From assembly GCF_014892575.1 (NCBI RefSeq), contig NZ_JADBGI010000002.1:62001-126000 (forward strand): a stretch of 64,000 nt of DNA, read 5' to 3'. Made by a program: the position numbers and the translations under genes. Numbering within the stretch: the first letter of the stretch is position 1; each line of letters opens with the position of its first letter. This DNA is from Nocardiopsis coralli (lineage in GTDB: Bacteria > Actinomycetota > Actinomycetes > Streptosporangiales > Streptosporangiaceae). Below are positions 51,837 through 64,000 of this stretch, piece by piece. Under the pieces are notes generated by a model. That model was not told the origin of the DNA, searched no databases, and worked only from the letters and a program-made list of their open reading frames with translations.

Positions 51837-52098
51837 TGCCCGATCAGCAGGGATGGGTCCTGCGTCTGCTTCGATGGGCCGGAACGCCGGTCTCGTCGGT
51901 TGGCCTGCGCGTGCATCAGGGGTCTTCCTCGGCTCGTTCGTACACGGTCGGCGGACGCGAGTGTCCGGGGGCCGATCCCCGGACTGCATCCGCTCGGTGT
52001 ACGGGTGACGCCGGTGCGGTCGATCCATGACGCGGTTGAGCCAACTTTTTTCACATTTGCCCCACATCCCTCTCCCGGCCCATGCCCGAAGAGGTGGG
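51837..52098. other. Non-coding region between the small hypothetical frame and the exporter gene
   Basis: 262 bp with lower GC bias, several TC-rich and GTTC patches, and no frame with clear coding bias on either strand. No promoter or hairpin stands out. Confidence 0.4.
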
Positions 52099-53361
52099 CT
52101 ACCGCTGCCCCGGGCCGGGGGCGGGGTCGCGCAGGACCCGCGCGGTGCGCAGGCCGGCGAAGCCGGCGGCCAGAGCACCCACGCCCACCATGGCGAGCGC
52201 TCCCCCGGCCATGAGGGCGCCGGCTGCGCCGATGAAGGGGGCCAGCGCGCCGAGGGTGAGGGCGCCGGCGGAGTTGCCGAGGGTGGACTGGGCGGTCCAC
52301 ACGGCGTTGACCCGTCCGCGCAGTTGGTCGGGGGTGTGGGACTGCAGGAGGGCGTAGCGCAGGATCTCCTCGACGACCTGTCCGAAGCCGAGCAGGGTCA
52401 GGAAGAAGAAGGCGAGCGGCGCCCAGGTGCTGACCCCGAACCCGAGCACGGCCAGCCCGCACAGGCCGACCGCGAGGAGCATGAGGCCGCCGGTGCGCTG
52501 TGTGCGTCCGGCCCACCCGCTGGTGAGCGAGCCGATGAGGGCGCCGACGGCCGGTGCGGTGTAGAGGATGCCGACCAGCGCGGGGCCTCCGCCGAGGACC
52601 TTGTCGGTGAACTCGTTGATGAGCACCTGCGGGGCGGCGAACAGCATCTGCACCAGGCCCAGGAGCAGGAGGGGCCCGACGACCTTGTGGGTCAGGGCGA
52701 ACCGTCCGCCCTCGCGCAGTGCGGCCAGGAACGGTTGGGAGCGTGCCTCCTCGGGGGCCTCCAAACGCGGTAGGCGCGCCACGAGCACGGTGGTGAGCAG
52801 GGAGAGCACCGCGGTCAGCACGTAGTTGGAGCCCATGCCCAGCGACGCGATGACCACACCGCCCAGGGCGGGGGCCAGGACCGACCCGAGCCGGCCGTTG
52901 AGGGCGAGCAGGGCCCCGGCGGCGGGGAGTTTGTCGCGCGGCACGAACCCGGGGGCAGCGGCCTGGAGGGCGACGGTGCTGAAGGAGCCGAAGAACCCGT
53001 TGAAGGCGGCGGTCACGTAGATGACCCAGAGCCAGGGTTCGTCGGGCACGAGGGTGTTGGCGGCGAGCACACCGAAGGCCAGGACGGCGGCACCGCGGCC
53101 GATGACGATGAGGCGCCGCCGGTCACCGCGGTCGGCGAGCATCCCGCCGACGAGGGTGCCGGTCAGGACGCTGACGGCGTTGGTGGTGTGCACGGTCGCC
53201 ACCAGGAGTGAGGACCCAGTGAGCCCGTAGACCTGCATGGGCAGGGCGACGGCCGCGAAACCCAGTCCGAAGATGGAGATGAGCCGGGCGACGAAGATGA
53301 TCCTGAACTCGGGGCTCGTCCGGAGGGGGCTGATGTCGACCATCAGCTGGGAGAGTCTCAC
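52099..53361 (-). CDS. Siderophore exporter, EntS-like major facilitator
   Basis: A 420-residue inner-membrane MFS protein with about twelve helices. Family features: SPEFRIIFVARLISIFGLGFAAVALPMQVYGLTGSS (helix 1 and following loop, as in EntS), LADRGDRRRLIVIGR (MFS motif A between helices 2-3) and GRVNAVWTAQSTLGNSAGAL. EntS exports enterobactin. GAAGGA precedes the GTG at 53361. It is the last gene of the minus-strand NRPS operon, so it should secrete the siderophore made there. Confidence 0.88.
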   Translation of the reverse strand: MRLSQLMVDISPLRTSPEFRIIFVARLISIFGLGFAAVALPMQVYGLTGSSLLVATVHTTNAVSVLTGTLVGGMLADRGDRRRLIVIGRGAAVLAFGVLAANTLVPDEPWLWVIYVTAAFNGFFGSFSTVALQAAAPGFVPRDKLPAAGALLALNGRLGSVLAPALGGVVIASLGMGSNYVLTAVLSLLTTVLVARLPRLEAPEEARSQPFLAALREGGRFALTHKVVGPLLLLGLVQMLFAAPQVLINEFTDKVLGGGPALVGILYTAPAVGALIGSLTSGWAGRTQRTGGLMLLAVGLCGLAVLGFGVSTWAPLAFFFLTLLGFGQVVEEILRYALLQSHTPDQLRGRVNAVWTAQSTLGNSAGALTLGALAPFIGAAGALMAGGALAMVGVGALAAGFAGLRTARVLRDPAPGPGQR

Positions 53362-53449
53362 GGGGGTCCTTCACGGGTGGTCGGTGGAGGCCCGGCGCTA
53401 CCGGGTCCTCCACCGGTGGGTGACTGCGTTTCCCGGTGGTCCGGGCGGA

Positions 53450-53656
53450 TCAGGCGCTCGCCTCGCGCAGGCTGCGGGGGCGCAGGTCGGTCCAGTGCGT
53501 GTCGACGTACTCCAGCGCCTCGTCCTTGGACACGGGGCCGTGGACGGGGGTCCAGCCCTCGGGGACGCGGGCGAAGCCGGGCCAGAGCGAGTGCTGGTCC
53601 TCGCCGTTGACCAGGACCAGGAAGGCGCCGTCGGTGTCGTCGAAGGGGTTGCTCAT
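53450..53656 (-). CDS. mbtH: MbtH-family protein
   Basis: A 68-residue MbtH-like chaperone with the complete signature: [33 protein letters not shown] and [13 protein letters not shown]. Such proteins bind adenylation domains of NRPSs and are needed for their activity or folding. In this operon they would serve the two NRPS modules upstream. It lies 44 bp after the carrier protein and 88 bp before the exporter. Confidence 0.96.
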   Translation of the reverse strand: MSNPFDDTDGAFLVLVNGEDQHSLWPGFARVPEGWTPVHGPVSKDEALEYVDTHWTDLRPRSLREASA

Positions 53657-53700
53657 GGTGGGTCTCCCTCGGGTGCGTGGTGTGGCGGGTCGGGTGGTGC

Positions 53701-53952
53701 TCAGCCGGTGGTGAGGAGCTTGTTCCAGGCCTGGAGGGTGGGGTCCTCGGCCAGGGCGACGAAGTCGGTCTCGACCCCGTACTCGCGCCACTTCTCGACC
53801 AGGCTCATGAGGCGGATCGAGTCCATGCCCTGGTCGAGCAGGCTCACGCCCTCCTCGATCTCCTCCGGCGGGATCCCCAGAGCCTCGGCGGCGTGGGCGC
53901 GGACGGCCTCGGGGGTCAGCGCCTGCCGGGCGGGGTCGGTGTCCTGCTGCAT
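53701..53952 (-). CDS. Free-standing aryl carrier protein
   Basis: An 83-residue carrier protein with the phosphopantetheine site Ser in [18 protein letters not shown] (GMDSIR). It resembles the C-terminal ArCP of EntB/DhbB and VibB ([18 protein letters not shown]) rather than NRPS PCPs. It should hold an activated 2,3-dihydroxybenzoate or salicylate for the NRPS line. No isochorismatase domain is attached, unlike EntB. The DHB-synthesis and -AMP ligase genes are not in the window and may lie right of the edge. Ribosome site weak. Confidence 0.88.
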   Translation of the reverse strand: MQQDTDPARQALTPEAVRAHAAEALGIPPEEIEEGVSLLDQGMDSIRLMSLVEKWREYGVETDFVALAEDPTLQAWNKLLTTG

Positions 53953-54040
53953 GCGATTCCAGTTCAGGGTCGGGCCCGTTGTGCGGGCCGGTTCGGGTGG
54001 TCGGCCCGGCGGCACCGCGGGCGCGGTGCCGCCGGAGGGG

Positions 54041-55033
54041 TCAGGGGTCGATCCGGTCCAGGACCTCGTCGAGGCTGTCCAGGGTCAGGAGCGCGGACTT
54101 GTGTGTGGTCGCGTCGCTCCAGGACAGCGGGTGCACCTGGTCGTCCTGGGCGGCGGGCAGGGACTCGAAGACGTCCTGGTCCAGCAGGTCCGCGGTGGGT
54201 CCGGGGACCTCGCCGTCGGGCCGGGCCTCGGTGAGGATCACATCGGCGCCGGAGAGCTGGTCGATCTCTTCCAGGGGGTGATAGGCCGCCCACGCCTGGT
54301 GGGAGGCCTCGTTCTGCTCGCCGATGAAGTCGAGGCCGACCTCGGTGGCGATGGAGGTGTTCCAGGCCGGGCCGAACTCCTGCAGGACCTGCCCGGCGCC
54401 GGCGCCGGGTGTGCCCTCGGAGGAGCGGACGAAGGCGAAGTCGGTCTCCTCCAGGACGGGGGCGTACTCCTCGCCGAGCTCGGCGACGCGGGTGTCGTAC
54501 TCGGCCTCGACGTCCTCGTAGGTGTCGGAGACCCCGACCGCGTCGGCCACCTGCGCCTCGACCTCCTTCCAGGAGTCGGGGTCGCCGAGGCCGATGGTGG
54601 CGGTCGGGGCGATCTCCCCGAGGTCGTCGAGGGGGACGTTCTCCCACCCGTCCGCGGGCCAGGCGACGACGATCAGGTCGGGTTCGAGGTTGGCCACGGC
54701 CTCGAAGTTGATCTCGTCCGTGGCCCCGACCTGCTCCAGACCGGTCATCGTGTCGACGTCGTCGGGGTGGATCTTCTCGTCCCAGTTGTCGTCGGTGTGC
54801 ACGCCGACCACGTCGCCGCCGAGTTCGACCGCGGGCTGGGCGGCGTAGGACAGGGCCACCACCCGCTGGGGGACGGCGGGGATCTCGACCTCGCCGTGGT
54901 CGCCCTCGAAGGTCCGGGTCTCACCGGCCGCATCGGCGCCGGCGTCGTCCGAACCGGATCCGGTGCAGGCGGCGGCCCCGAGCGCGAGGGCGGCCAGGAC
55001 GCTCGTCGAGCGCAGGAGCACGGTGTCGGTCAT
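54041..55033 (-). CDS. Siderophore-binding lipoprotein of the NRPS operon
   Basis: A 330-residue FecB/FepB-like lipoprotein with lipobox GAAACTG (Cys about residue 23). TRTFEGDHGEVEIPAVPQRVVALSYAAQPAVELGGDVVG opens the TroA-like fold, and FEAVANLEPDLIVVAWPADG is the linker region. AGGAG precedes the ATG. It is the second such protein in this window; its iron box and location just after the thioesterase gene mark it as the cognate receptor for the siderophore produced here. The permease/ATPase genes are elsewhere. Confidence 0.92.
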   Translation of the reverse strand: MTDTVLLRSTSVLAALALGAAACTGSGSDDAGADAAGETRTFEGDHGEVEIPAVPQRVVALSYAAQPAVELGGDVVGVHTDDNWDEKIHPDDVDTMTGLEQVGATDEINFEAVANLEPDLIVVAWPADGWENVPLDDLGEIAPTATIGLGDPDSWKEVEAQVADAVGVSDTYEDVEAEYDTRVAELGEEYAPVLEETDFAFVRSSEGTPGAGAGQVLQEFGPAWNTSIATEVGLDFIGEQNEASHQAWAAYHPLEEIDQLSGADVILTEARPDGEVPGPTADLLDQDVFESLPAAQDDQVHPLSWSDATTHKSALLTLDSLDEVLDRIDP

Positions 55034-55064
55034 AGGGGATCTCCTGTCGGGGAACGGGGGATGA

Positions 55065-55083
55065 TGAGGCAAGCCTAGCCTTA
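55065..55083. promoter_or_regulatory. Iron box overlapping the NRPS stop codon
   Basis: Read on the minus strand, TAAGGCTAGGCTTGCCTCA matches 14 of 19 positions of the iron-box consensus. Its first three bases are the TAA stop of the NRPS gene ending at 55081. It lies 32 bp before the binding-lipoprotein ATG, so this gene can be transcribed from its own iron-regulated promoter within the operon. Confidence 0.7.
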
Positions 55084-58000
55084 CTTTTTTTCGTCGCGCA
55101 TCCCGGGGGTCTGCTCCAGCGCCTCGGCCAGCACCGGCCCGACCTCGGTCAGCGCGGCCGGCCCGGTGAGGGCGTCGTGGGAGGCGTTGACGCGGTGGTC
55201 GCTCACCCGGCCCGTCACGTAGGGCTCCCAGGCGCGGTGGTCCACGTCCTCGCGCGGGGTCCCGGCCGCGGTGAAGAACACCAGGTCGCCGTCGAAGGTG
55301 CGGTAGGTGGCACGGGTCATGAGCTCGGCGTTCTCCCGGTAGGTGTCCACGACCGCGTCGAGGGTCTGCGGGTCCAGGTCGCCCCAGATCCCCTCGCCCT
55401 CCCGGATGAACTCGGTGACCTCGGCCCGTGCGTACGGCGGGGCGAAGTCGTCCGGAACATCGCGCATGGAGGTGGCGAGCAGGAAGCGCAACGCCTCCTG
55501 TTCGAGCTCCTCAGGACCGGCCGAGAGTTCCCGGGAGCGCCGCTCGCCGTCCAGCGGGTAGGTGTCCATGACCGCCAGGAGCGCGACCTCCTCGCCCCGC
55601 TGCTGGAGGAGGGTGGCGACGGCGTGTGCGACCTGACCGCCGAAGGACCAACCGACCAGGTGGTAGGGGCCGCGGGGCTGGACCGACCTGATCCGCTCCA
55701 GGTAGTACTCGGCGATCCCGTCGAGGTCGGTGGCCACCCCGTGCCGACCGCGCAGGCCGGGCGACTGCACGCCGTAGACCGGCCGGTCGGTGTCGAGATA
55801 GGGCGTGAGGCCTGCGAAGGACCAGCTGAACCCGGCGGCGGGGTGGAGGCAGAACAGGGGCGGGAGATCCCCGCCGGCGCGCAGGGGCAGAACGGTGGCC
55901 AGCGGGTCGGTGTTGGCCTCCGAGCCCAGGAGGCGCGCGGCGATCCTTTCGGGGGTGGCCGCGGTGAGGACCTCGCCGACCCGGAGCCGGGTGTCGAAGG
56001 CGCCCCGGATTTTTCCGACCAGGCGCATGGCCAGCAGGGAGTGGCCGCCCAGGGCGAAGAAGTCGTCCTCCACACCGACCTCGTCCAGGCCGAGGACCTC
56101 GGCGAAGAGGGCGCAGAGGGTGCGCTCCTCCTCGTTGGCCGGGGCCCGTCCGCCACCCGCACGCCACTCGGGGGCGGGCAGGGCGGCCTGGTCGAGCTTG
56201 CCGTTGACGGTCAGCGGCAGGCGCTCCACCGGGACCAGGGCGCTGGGGACCATGTGGTCGGGCAGGCGCGCGGCCAGGGCGCTGCGCACCTCCTCGGTGT
56301 CGAGGCGCTCGGCCCCGCCGGTCCTGGGCACGAGGTAGGCCACGAGCCTGCGCACACCGGGGGTGTCCTCCCTGGCCAGGACCGCTGCCTGGGACAGGTC
56401 GGGGTGCGATTCCAGGACCGCGACGATCTCGCCGGGTTCGACCCGGTGGCCGCGGATCTTGATCTGGTCGTCGGTCCGGCCGAGGAAGTCCACGAGTCCG
56501 TCCTCGCCCCAGCGCACCAGGTCGCCGGTGCGGTACATGCGGGTGCCGGGCGGGCCGAAGGGGTCGGCCACGAAGCGGTCGGCGGTCGCACCGGGGCGCT
56601 CGGCGTATCCGCGTGCGAGCCCGGCGCCGGAGACGTAGAGCTCGCCGGGCACCCCCGGCGGGACCGGTGCCAGGCCAGGGTCGAGCACGTACACGCGGGT
56701 GTTGTGGATGGGCGCGCCCACGGTGGGCGCTCCGCTGTCCTCCGTGCCTCCCCCGAGGGTGTTGATCGTGTACTCGGTGGGCCCGTAGAGGTTGTAGCCG
56801 AGCACGCCCGGGGCCTCCCGGAGGCGCTGCCAGACGGCGTCGGAGACCGCCTCTCCCCCGAGCAGGACCAGGCCAGGAACGTGCCTGCCGTCCTGTTCCA
56901 GCAGGCCGTCCTCGATGAGCTGGCCGCAGTAGGAGGGGGTGACGTTGACGACGTCGATGCTGTGCTCGGCGCAGTAGGAGGTCAGGGCGTCGGAGTCGCG
57001 GCGCATCTCCTCGTCCATCAGGTGCACCTCGTGTCCCTGGACGAGCCAGAGCAGTTCCTCCCAGGACATGTCGAAGGAGAAGGAGACGGTGTGCGCGATG
57101 CGCAGGACCCGTCCGCCCTGTTCGGCGATGACCTGGTCGAAGATGCGTTCCTGGTGGTTGACCAGCATGTTGGTCAGGCCGCGCAGGGGCACCGCCACAC
57201 CCTTGGGCCGGCCGGTGGATCCGGAGGTGTAGATGGTGTAGGCCAGGGTGTCGGGCGTGACCGGGCCGAGGAGTTCGGCGTCGGTGAGGTCCTCGGTCGA
57301 GAGCCCTTCCAGGGCCGCCTCGGTGCCGGCCTGGCCCAGCACGAGGGCGGCCGTGCCCTCGGGGTACGGGACCTTGGGGGCCGAACCCTCGTCGACCAGG
57401 GCGACCGGCGGCGCGGCCTCGGCGAGCATGTCGGCCAGCCTGGACTCGGGGTGGTCCAGGTCGAGCGGCACGTATCCGGCACCGGCCTTGAGCACGGCGA
57501 ACAGTCCCGCCACGGCGTCGACCGAACGCGGGACCCCGAGGGCGACGCTGGTGTCGGGTGCCACGCCCCGTTCGACGAGCAGCCGGGCGATGCGGTTGGC
57601 GCGGCCGTTGAGCTCGGCGAAGGATACGCGGCGGCCGTGGAAGACCAGGGCCGTCCGGTCGGGGACGCGCTGGGCGGTCCGTTCCAGGATCCGGGTGATC
57701 GGGTCGGCCGGCAGGTCCCGCTCGGTGCGGTTGGGCTCGACGAGCACCGCCCGGTTCTCCTCCTCCGACAGCAGGTCGAGGTCGGCCACGCGCTGTTCGG
57801 GGTCGCGGGTGAGCTCGCCGATCGCCGCGAGGGCGCGGTCGAAGAGGCGCTGGACGGTCGTGTCGTCGAACAGGTCGGGGCGGTAGGCGAGGGAGACCGC
57901 GGTGGTCTCGCCCGGTTCCACGACGAAGGTGAGGGGGTAGTGCGTGGCGTCCGCGGCCGACACGCTCTCCAGCCCCACCGCTTCTTCCAGCTCACGGACC

Positions 58001-59085
58001 TGGGAGGCGTCCTTGGGGGTGTTGCGCAGGACGTACAGGGTGTCGAAGAGGGTGCCCAGGCCGGCCTGGCGCTGGATCTCGGCGAGGTTCACGTGGTGGT
58101 ACGGCAGCAGGGCGGTCTGCTGCTCGTGCACGCGCGCGAACAGGTCGAGCAGGCGTTCGTCCGGGCGCGGGTCGATGCGCACGGGGATGGTGTTGAAGAA
58201 CAGGCCGATGATCGAGGAGACGTCGGGGATCTCCGGGGGACGCCCCGAGACGGTGCTGCCGAAGACGATGTCGTCGCGTCCGGTCTGAGCGCGCAGGGTC
58301 AGGGCCCAGGCGGTGTACAGGAGCGTGTTTGGGGTGACGCCGATGCGCCGGGCGACGGTGGTCAGTGCCTGGGCGGTCTCCGGGTCGAGCGTCGCCTCGA
58401 GCGAGCGGGGCATGACCGGTCGGCGCCCCTGGTCGGGCGGGGCAACCAGGGTCGGGGCGTCCAGCCCGCGCAGGGCCTCGCGCCAGGCGCCGGCGGCACG
58501 GTCCATGTCCTGGCGCGACAGCCAGACCAGGTAGTCGCGGTAGGGGCGGGCCGGGGGGAGCTTGCTGCCGTCGCCGCCCGCGCGGTAGAGCTCCAGGAGC
58601 TCGAAGATGTAGAGCGTCCCGGACCAGCCGTCCATGAGGATGTGGTGGTGGGTCTCGACCAGGACCGTCCGGCCGGGCCCGCAGTGCACGAGCACGTTGC
58701 GGATCAGCGGGGGCCGGGTGAGGTCGAAGCGGCGCTCGCGCTCCTCGCGGCGGATGCGGGTGAGTTCGCGGTCGCGTTCGGCGGGCTCGTGGCCGCTCAG
58801 GTCCACCTCGCGCCAGTGGGCGGGCATGGCGGGCCGGATGAACTGGACGGGCTGCTCCATGCCCTCGTGGGCGAAGCCGGCCCGCAGGTTGGGGTGGCGG
58901 CGCAGCATCTCGTCGGCACTGGCCCGGAGCACGCCGGCGTCCACGGGCCGGTCGAACTCGAACACGTGCTGGACGGTGTAGACGTCCAGGCGCTGGTCGT
59001 CGTCGAGGGAGTGGAAGAGCAGGCCCTGCTGGAGGGGGGCCAGCGGGAGGACGTCCTCGAGGGTCGCTGAGGCGGGCTGGGACAC
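55081..59085 (-). CDS. Non-ribosomal peptide synthetase, C-A-PCP-TE (terminal module, hydroxyornithine-type code)
   Basis: A 1334-residue terminal module. The condensation domain (about 1-440) has PLAPLQQGLLFH and the catalytic HHILMDG (H147-G153). The adenylation domain (about 460-960) has [15 protein letters not shown] and FSFDMSWEELLW; reading the ten pocket residues by alignment to PheA gives D-M-E-N-L-G-L-I-N-K, the code reported for (N5-hydroxy)ornithine. A PCP follows (GGHSL, about 1015). The thioesterase domain (about 1080-1334) resembles EntF: FCLHPAAGFSWSFAGL, nucleophile GWSFGG (Ser about 1148). GTG 59085 is the start. It should add the last residue and release or cyclise the chain. 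Confidence 0.93.
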   Translation of the reverse strand: MSQPASATLEDVLPLAPLQQGLLFHSLDDDQRLDVYTVQHVFEFDRPVDAGVLRASADEMLRRHPNLRAGFAHEGMEQPVQFIRPAMPAHWREVDLSGHEPAERDRELTRIRREERERRFDLTRPPLIRNVLVHCGPGRTVLVETHHHILMDGWSGTLYIFELLELYRAGGDGSKLPPARPYRDYLVWLSRQDMDRAAGAWREALRGLDAPTLVAPPDQGRRPVMPRSLEATLDPETAQALTTVARRIGVTPNTLLYTAWALTLRAQTGRDDIVFGSTVSGRPPEIPDVSSIIGLFFNTIPVRIDPRPDERLLDLFARVHEQQTALLPYHHVNLAEIQRQAGLGTLFDTLYVLRNTPKDASQVRELEEAVGLESVSAADATHYPLTFVVEPGETTAVSLAYRPDLFDDTTVQRLFDRALAAIGELTRDPEQRVADLDLLSEEENRAVLVEPNRTERDLPADPITRILERTAQRVPDRTALVFHGRRVSFAELNGRANRIARLLVERGVAPDTSVALGVPRSVDAVAGLFAVLKAGAGYVPLDLDHPESRLADMLAEAAPPVALVDEGSAPKVPYPEGTAALVLGQAGTEAALEGLSTEDLTDAELLGPVTPDTLAYTIYTSGSTGRPKGVAVPLRGLTNMLVNHQERIFDQVIAEQGGRVLRIAHTVSFSFDMSWEELLWLVQGHEVHLMDEEMRRDSDALTSYCAEHSIDVVNVTPSYCGQLIEDGLLEQDGRHVPGLVLLGGEAVSDAVWQRLREAPGVLGYNLYGPTEYTINTLGGGTEDSGAPTVGAPIHNTRVYVLDPGLAPVPPGVPGELYVSGAGLARGYAERPGATADRFVADPFGPPGTRMYRTGDLVRWGEDGLVDFLGRTDDQIKIRGHRVEPGEIVAVLESHPDLSQAAVLAREDTPGVRRLVAYLVPRTGGAERLDTEEVRSALAARLPDHMVPSALVPVERLPLTVNGKLDQAALPAPEWRAGGGRAPANEEERTLCALFAEVLGLDEVGVEDDFFALGGHSLLAMRLVGKIRGAFDTRLRVGEVLTAATPERIAARLLGSEANTDPLATVLPLRAGGDLPPLFCLHPAAGFSWSFAGLTPYLDTDRPVYGVQSPGLRGRHGVATDLDGIAEYYLERIRSVQPRGPYHLVGWSFGGQVAHAVATLLQQRGEEVALLAVMDTYPLDGERRSRELSAGPEELEQEALRFLLATSMRDVPDDFAPPYARAEVTEFIREGEGIWGDLDPQTLDAVVDTYRENAELMTRATYRTFDGDLVFFTAAGTPREDVDHRAWEPYVTGRVSDHRVNASHDALTGPAALTEVGPVLAEALEQTPGMRDEKK

Positions 59086-59149
59086 GGTCCTGGGCTCCTT
59101 GTTCGGTGGGGCTGGGTCTGCGGTGGGTGCGGCGGCGGTGCGGACGGGG

Positions 59150-62401
<3,252 letters not shown>

Positions 62402-62450
62402 GTCTGTCCTGTCCGTTCGGGTCGTGTGTGTCGTGCGGGGGCCGCGGGGG

Positions 62451-64000
62451 TCAGCGGCGTCGTCGGAGCAGGGCCTCCAGTTGGTCGACCTGACCCTGTT
62501 GGAGGTCGACCATGGCGAAGTCGGAGGGTGTGTGGCCCCCGGCGCCGTCGGATCCGGTGTGGGTGACCAGGGCGCGCAGGGCCTCGAACCACCCGTCGAG
62601 CAGGGCCCGTACGCGTTCCTCGTCCCAGAGCCGTTCGGCGAAGGTCCACCGGGCGCGGAGCCGCCGGCGGTCGGGGCCGTCCTCGGCCACCGCGTTGAGC
62701 GCCAGGCCGTGGGTCAGGGGCAGTTTCGGTTCGAACTCCAGGGGCACGTCCCAGGTCTCCTCGGTGAGCTCCCAGTCCTTGCCCGAGGCGGAGGGCATGC
62801 GGCCCAGGTAGTTGAAGAGCAGGCCCGGGCGGGGCCCTTCGGCGAGTTCGTGCGCGGTGTCCCGGTTGAGGTACCGGAGCACGCCGAAGCCCACACCCCC
62901 GTCGGGCACGGCCCGCAGGATCTCCTTGACCCGCTTGAGCGCCTGACCGGCGGCGGGCCCTCCGGCCAACGCCTCGTGCACGTCCACACGGCCGGTGCCG
63001 GGGCCGCCCAGGTCGAGTCGGAGCGGGTACAGACTGGTGAACCAGCCGACGGTGCGCGAGAGGTCGGCACCCTCGACCAGGTCCTCGCGGCCGTGGCCCT
63101 CGACGTCGACCAGCAGCGGGCCGGCCGGGTGCCCGGTGCGTTCGCGCCAGGCCTGGACCGCCAGGGCGAGCGCGCTGAGCAGGACGTCGTCGGGGCGTGC
63201 GCTGTAGGCGTCGGTGACGCGGTCGAGCACGGCCTCGGTCGTGGCGGCGTCGAGCAGGCCGGTGACGGTGCGCGACGTACCCACGGTGTCCTGGCCGGGG
63301 TCGGGGGCGGGTAGGGCCTCGGTCCCGGTCCGGCCGCCGTGGTCCGCCCCGGCGAGGACACCCCGCCAGTAGGGCAGCTGGCCGGTCCAACGCGGTGTGG
63401 TGGCCGCGTCCTCCAGAGCCGACGCCCACGCCCGCAGCGGGGTTCCGGGGGCAGAGAGCTCCGGGGTGTGCCCCTCGGAGCGGGCCCGGACCGCGGCCTC
63501 CAGGTCGGGCAGGAGTACTCGCCAGGAGACCCCGTCCACGGCCAGGTGGTGGATGATCAGCAGGAGACGCCCGGTGCCCCGCTCCCCGGCGTCGAACCAG
63601 ACCGCGCGCAGGAGCACGCCCGCGTCCGCGTCCAGCTCGTGGGCGGCAGTCTCGGCCGCGCCGGCCACCTCGGCGGACGGGACACCGCCCGGAGCCGCGG
63701 GTGCGGCCACACGCCTGAGGCAGTCGGCGGCCGGGACCGATCCCGGGGGCCGGATCTCCAGCACGGGCCCGTCTGCGGACCGGTTCAGGCACAGGCGCAG
63801 GGCGTCGTGGCGGTCGAGCACGTCGGCGAGCGCGGCGGTCAGCACGTCCTGGGTCAGACCTGCTGGTGTGGCCACGACCTGGCGCTGGGTGACGGTGTCG
63901 ATGTGCTGGCCGCGCCCGAGCAGCCAGTGGCCGATCGGGGTCAGCGGGAGCTCGCCCCAGGGCGAGAGGTCCGAGCCGAAGGTCTGCGCCGCCTCCCGGC
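62451..64000 (-). CDS. Non-ribosomal peptide synthetase, C-terminal epimerization domain, cut by right edge
   Basis: The reading frame stays open from 62451 through the right edge on the minus strand (about 516 residues). It covers the epimerization domain: an E1-like [31 protein letters not shown] (HHxxxDG), [28 protein letters not shown] and FNYLGRMP. This domain turns the L-residue on the upstream PCP to D. Condensation, adenylation and PCP domains must lie beyond 64000. It should pass a D-aminoacyl (possibly aryl-capped) chain to the serine module. Confidence 0.94.
   Translation of the reverse strand, partial: REAAQTFGSDLSPWGELPLTPIGHWLLGRGQHIDTVTQRQVVATPAGLTQDVLTAALADVLDRHDALRLCLNRSADGPVLEIRPPGSVPAADCLRRVAAPAAPGGVPSAEVAGAAETAAHELDADAGVLLRAVWFDAGERGTGRLLLIIHHLAVDGVSWRVLLPDLEAAVRARSEGHTPELSAPGTPLRAWASALEDAATTPRWTGQLPYWRGVLAGADHGGRTGTEALPAPDPGQDTVGTSRTVTGLLDAATTEAVLDRVTDAYSARPDDVLLSALALAVQAWRERTGHPAGPLLVDVEGHGREDLVEGADLSRTVGWFTSLYPLRLDLGGPGTGRVDVHEALAGGPAAGQALKRVKEILRAVPDGGVGFGVLRYLNRDTAHELAEGPRPGLLFNYLGRMPSASGKDWELTEETWDVPLEFEPKLPLTHGLALNAVAEDGPDRRRLRARWTFAERLWDEERVRALLDGWFEALRALVTHTGSDGAGGHTPSDFAMVDLQQGQVDQLEALLRRRR

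Noticed and set aside
55177..59070. A 1297-residue plus-strand frame opposite the terminal NRPS
   Set aside because: The minus strand has full C-A-PCP-TE motifs; the plus frame is rich in Val/Gly/His with no recognisable domain.

Overview
The window is very GC-rich DNA with strong G/C preference at third codon positions, GTG/TTG starts, dense short operons, actinobacterial families (MocR, DUF6153/DUF305, DUF5709, DUF6282) and IdeR/DmdR-type iron boxes. This points to a filamentous or otherwise high-GC actinobacterium; a Nocardiopsis/Thermobifida-type organism is my best guess, by inference only. I see no rRNA, tRNA, CRISPR array, insertion sequence or prophage block.

Layout. 1-4276: lower meta-cleavage pathway for aromatic side-chain acids (mhpB cut by the left edge, a quinone-type oxidoreductase, and mhpF-mhpE-mhpD with ATGA overlaps). 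4396-7033: a HAD phosphatase, then a siderophore-interacting reductase and an iron-siderophore binding lipoprotein, each behind an iron box. 7047-9898: a LysR regulator between a cytosolic beta-lactamase-fold protein and a divergent class A beta-lactamase lipoprotein. 10024-21429: a LacI-controlled sugar locus. A 996-residue secreted PA14/propeller/CBM/DUF1080 protein and a cupin run one way; an NMT1/THI5-type ABC transporter, a Gfo/Idh/MocA dehydrogenase, a DUF993 protein and a TIM-barrel isomerase run the other. Matching 14-bp palindromes sit just downstream of both promoters.

21546-33771: a long minus-strand catabolic array: C-N hydrolase, DUF6282, IclR regulator, an alpha/beta-hydrolase lacking its serine, an OpuA/ProU-type quaternary-amine ABC transporter, MmgE/PrpD, an FAD/Fe-S oxidoreductase and an HD protein. 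33913-35334: a peptidoglycan-recognition amidase interrupted by a 300-residue intein with a decayed LAGLIDADG domain. 35536-39689: DUF6153/DUF305 pair, a universal stress protein and a YeeE/YedE sulfur-compound transporter preceded by a near-leaderless, cysteine-containing short ORF. 39806-51426: mostly housekeeping and accessory genes (PNPOx-like/MocR pair, hydrolases, a DigH-like glycosidase, FdhF/YdeP-like molybdoenzyme and others).

52099-64000: a minus-strand siderophore operon entering from the right: an NRPS ending in an epimerization domain, an NRPS module with a serine code, an NRPS module with a hydroxyornithine-type code and EntF-like thioesterase, a binding lipoprotein behind its own iron box, a free aryl carrier protein, MbtH and an EntS-like exporter. 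Together with the reductase and binding protein at 5-7 kb this suggests a mixed aryl/hydroxamate siderophore made, exported, recaptured and reduced under iron control.

Most noteworthy: the intein-split amidase, the cysteine leader ORF before the sulfur transporter, the LacI regulon joining a secreted DUF1080 protein to an atypical transporter, and the active-site-depleted enzymes.
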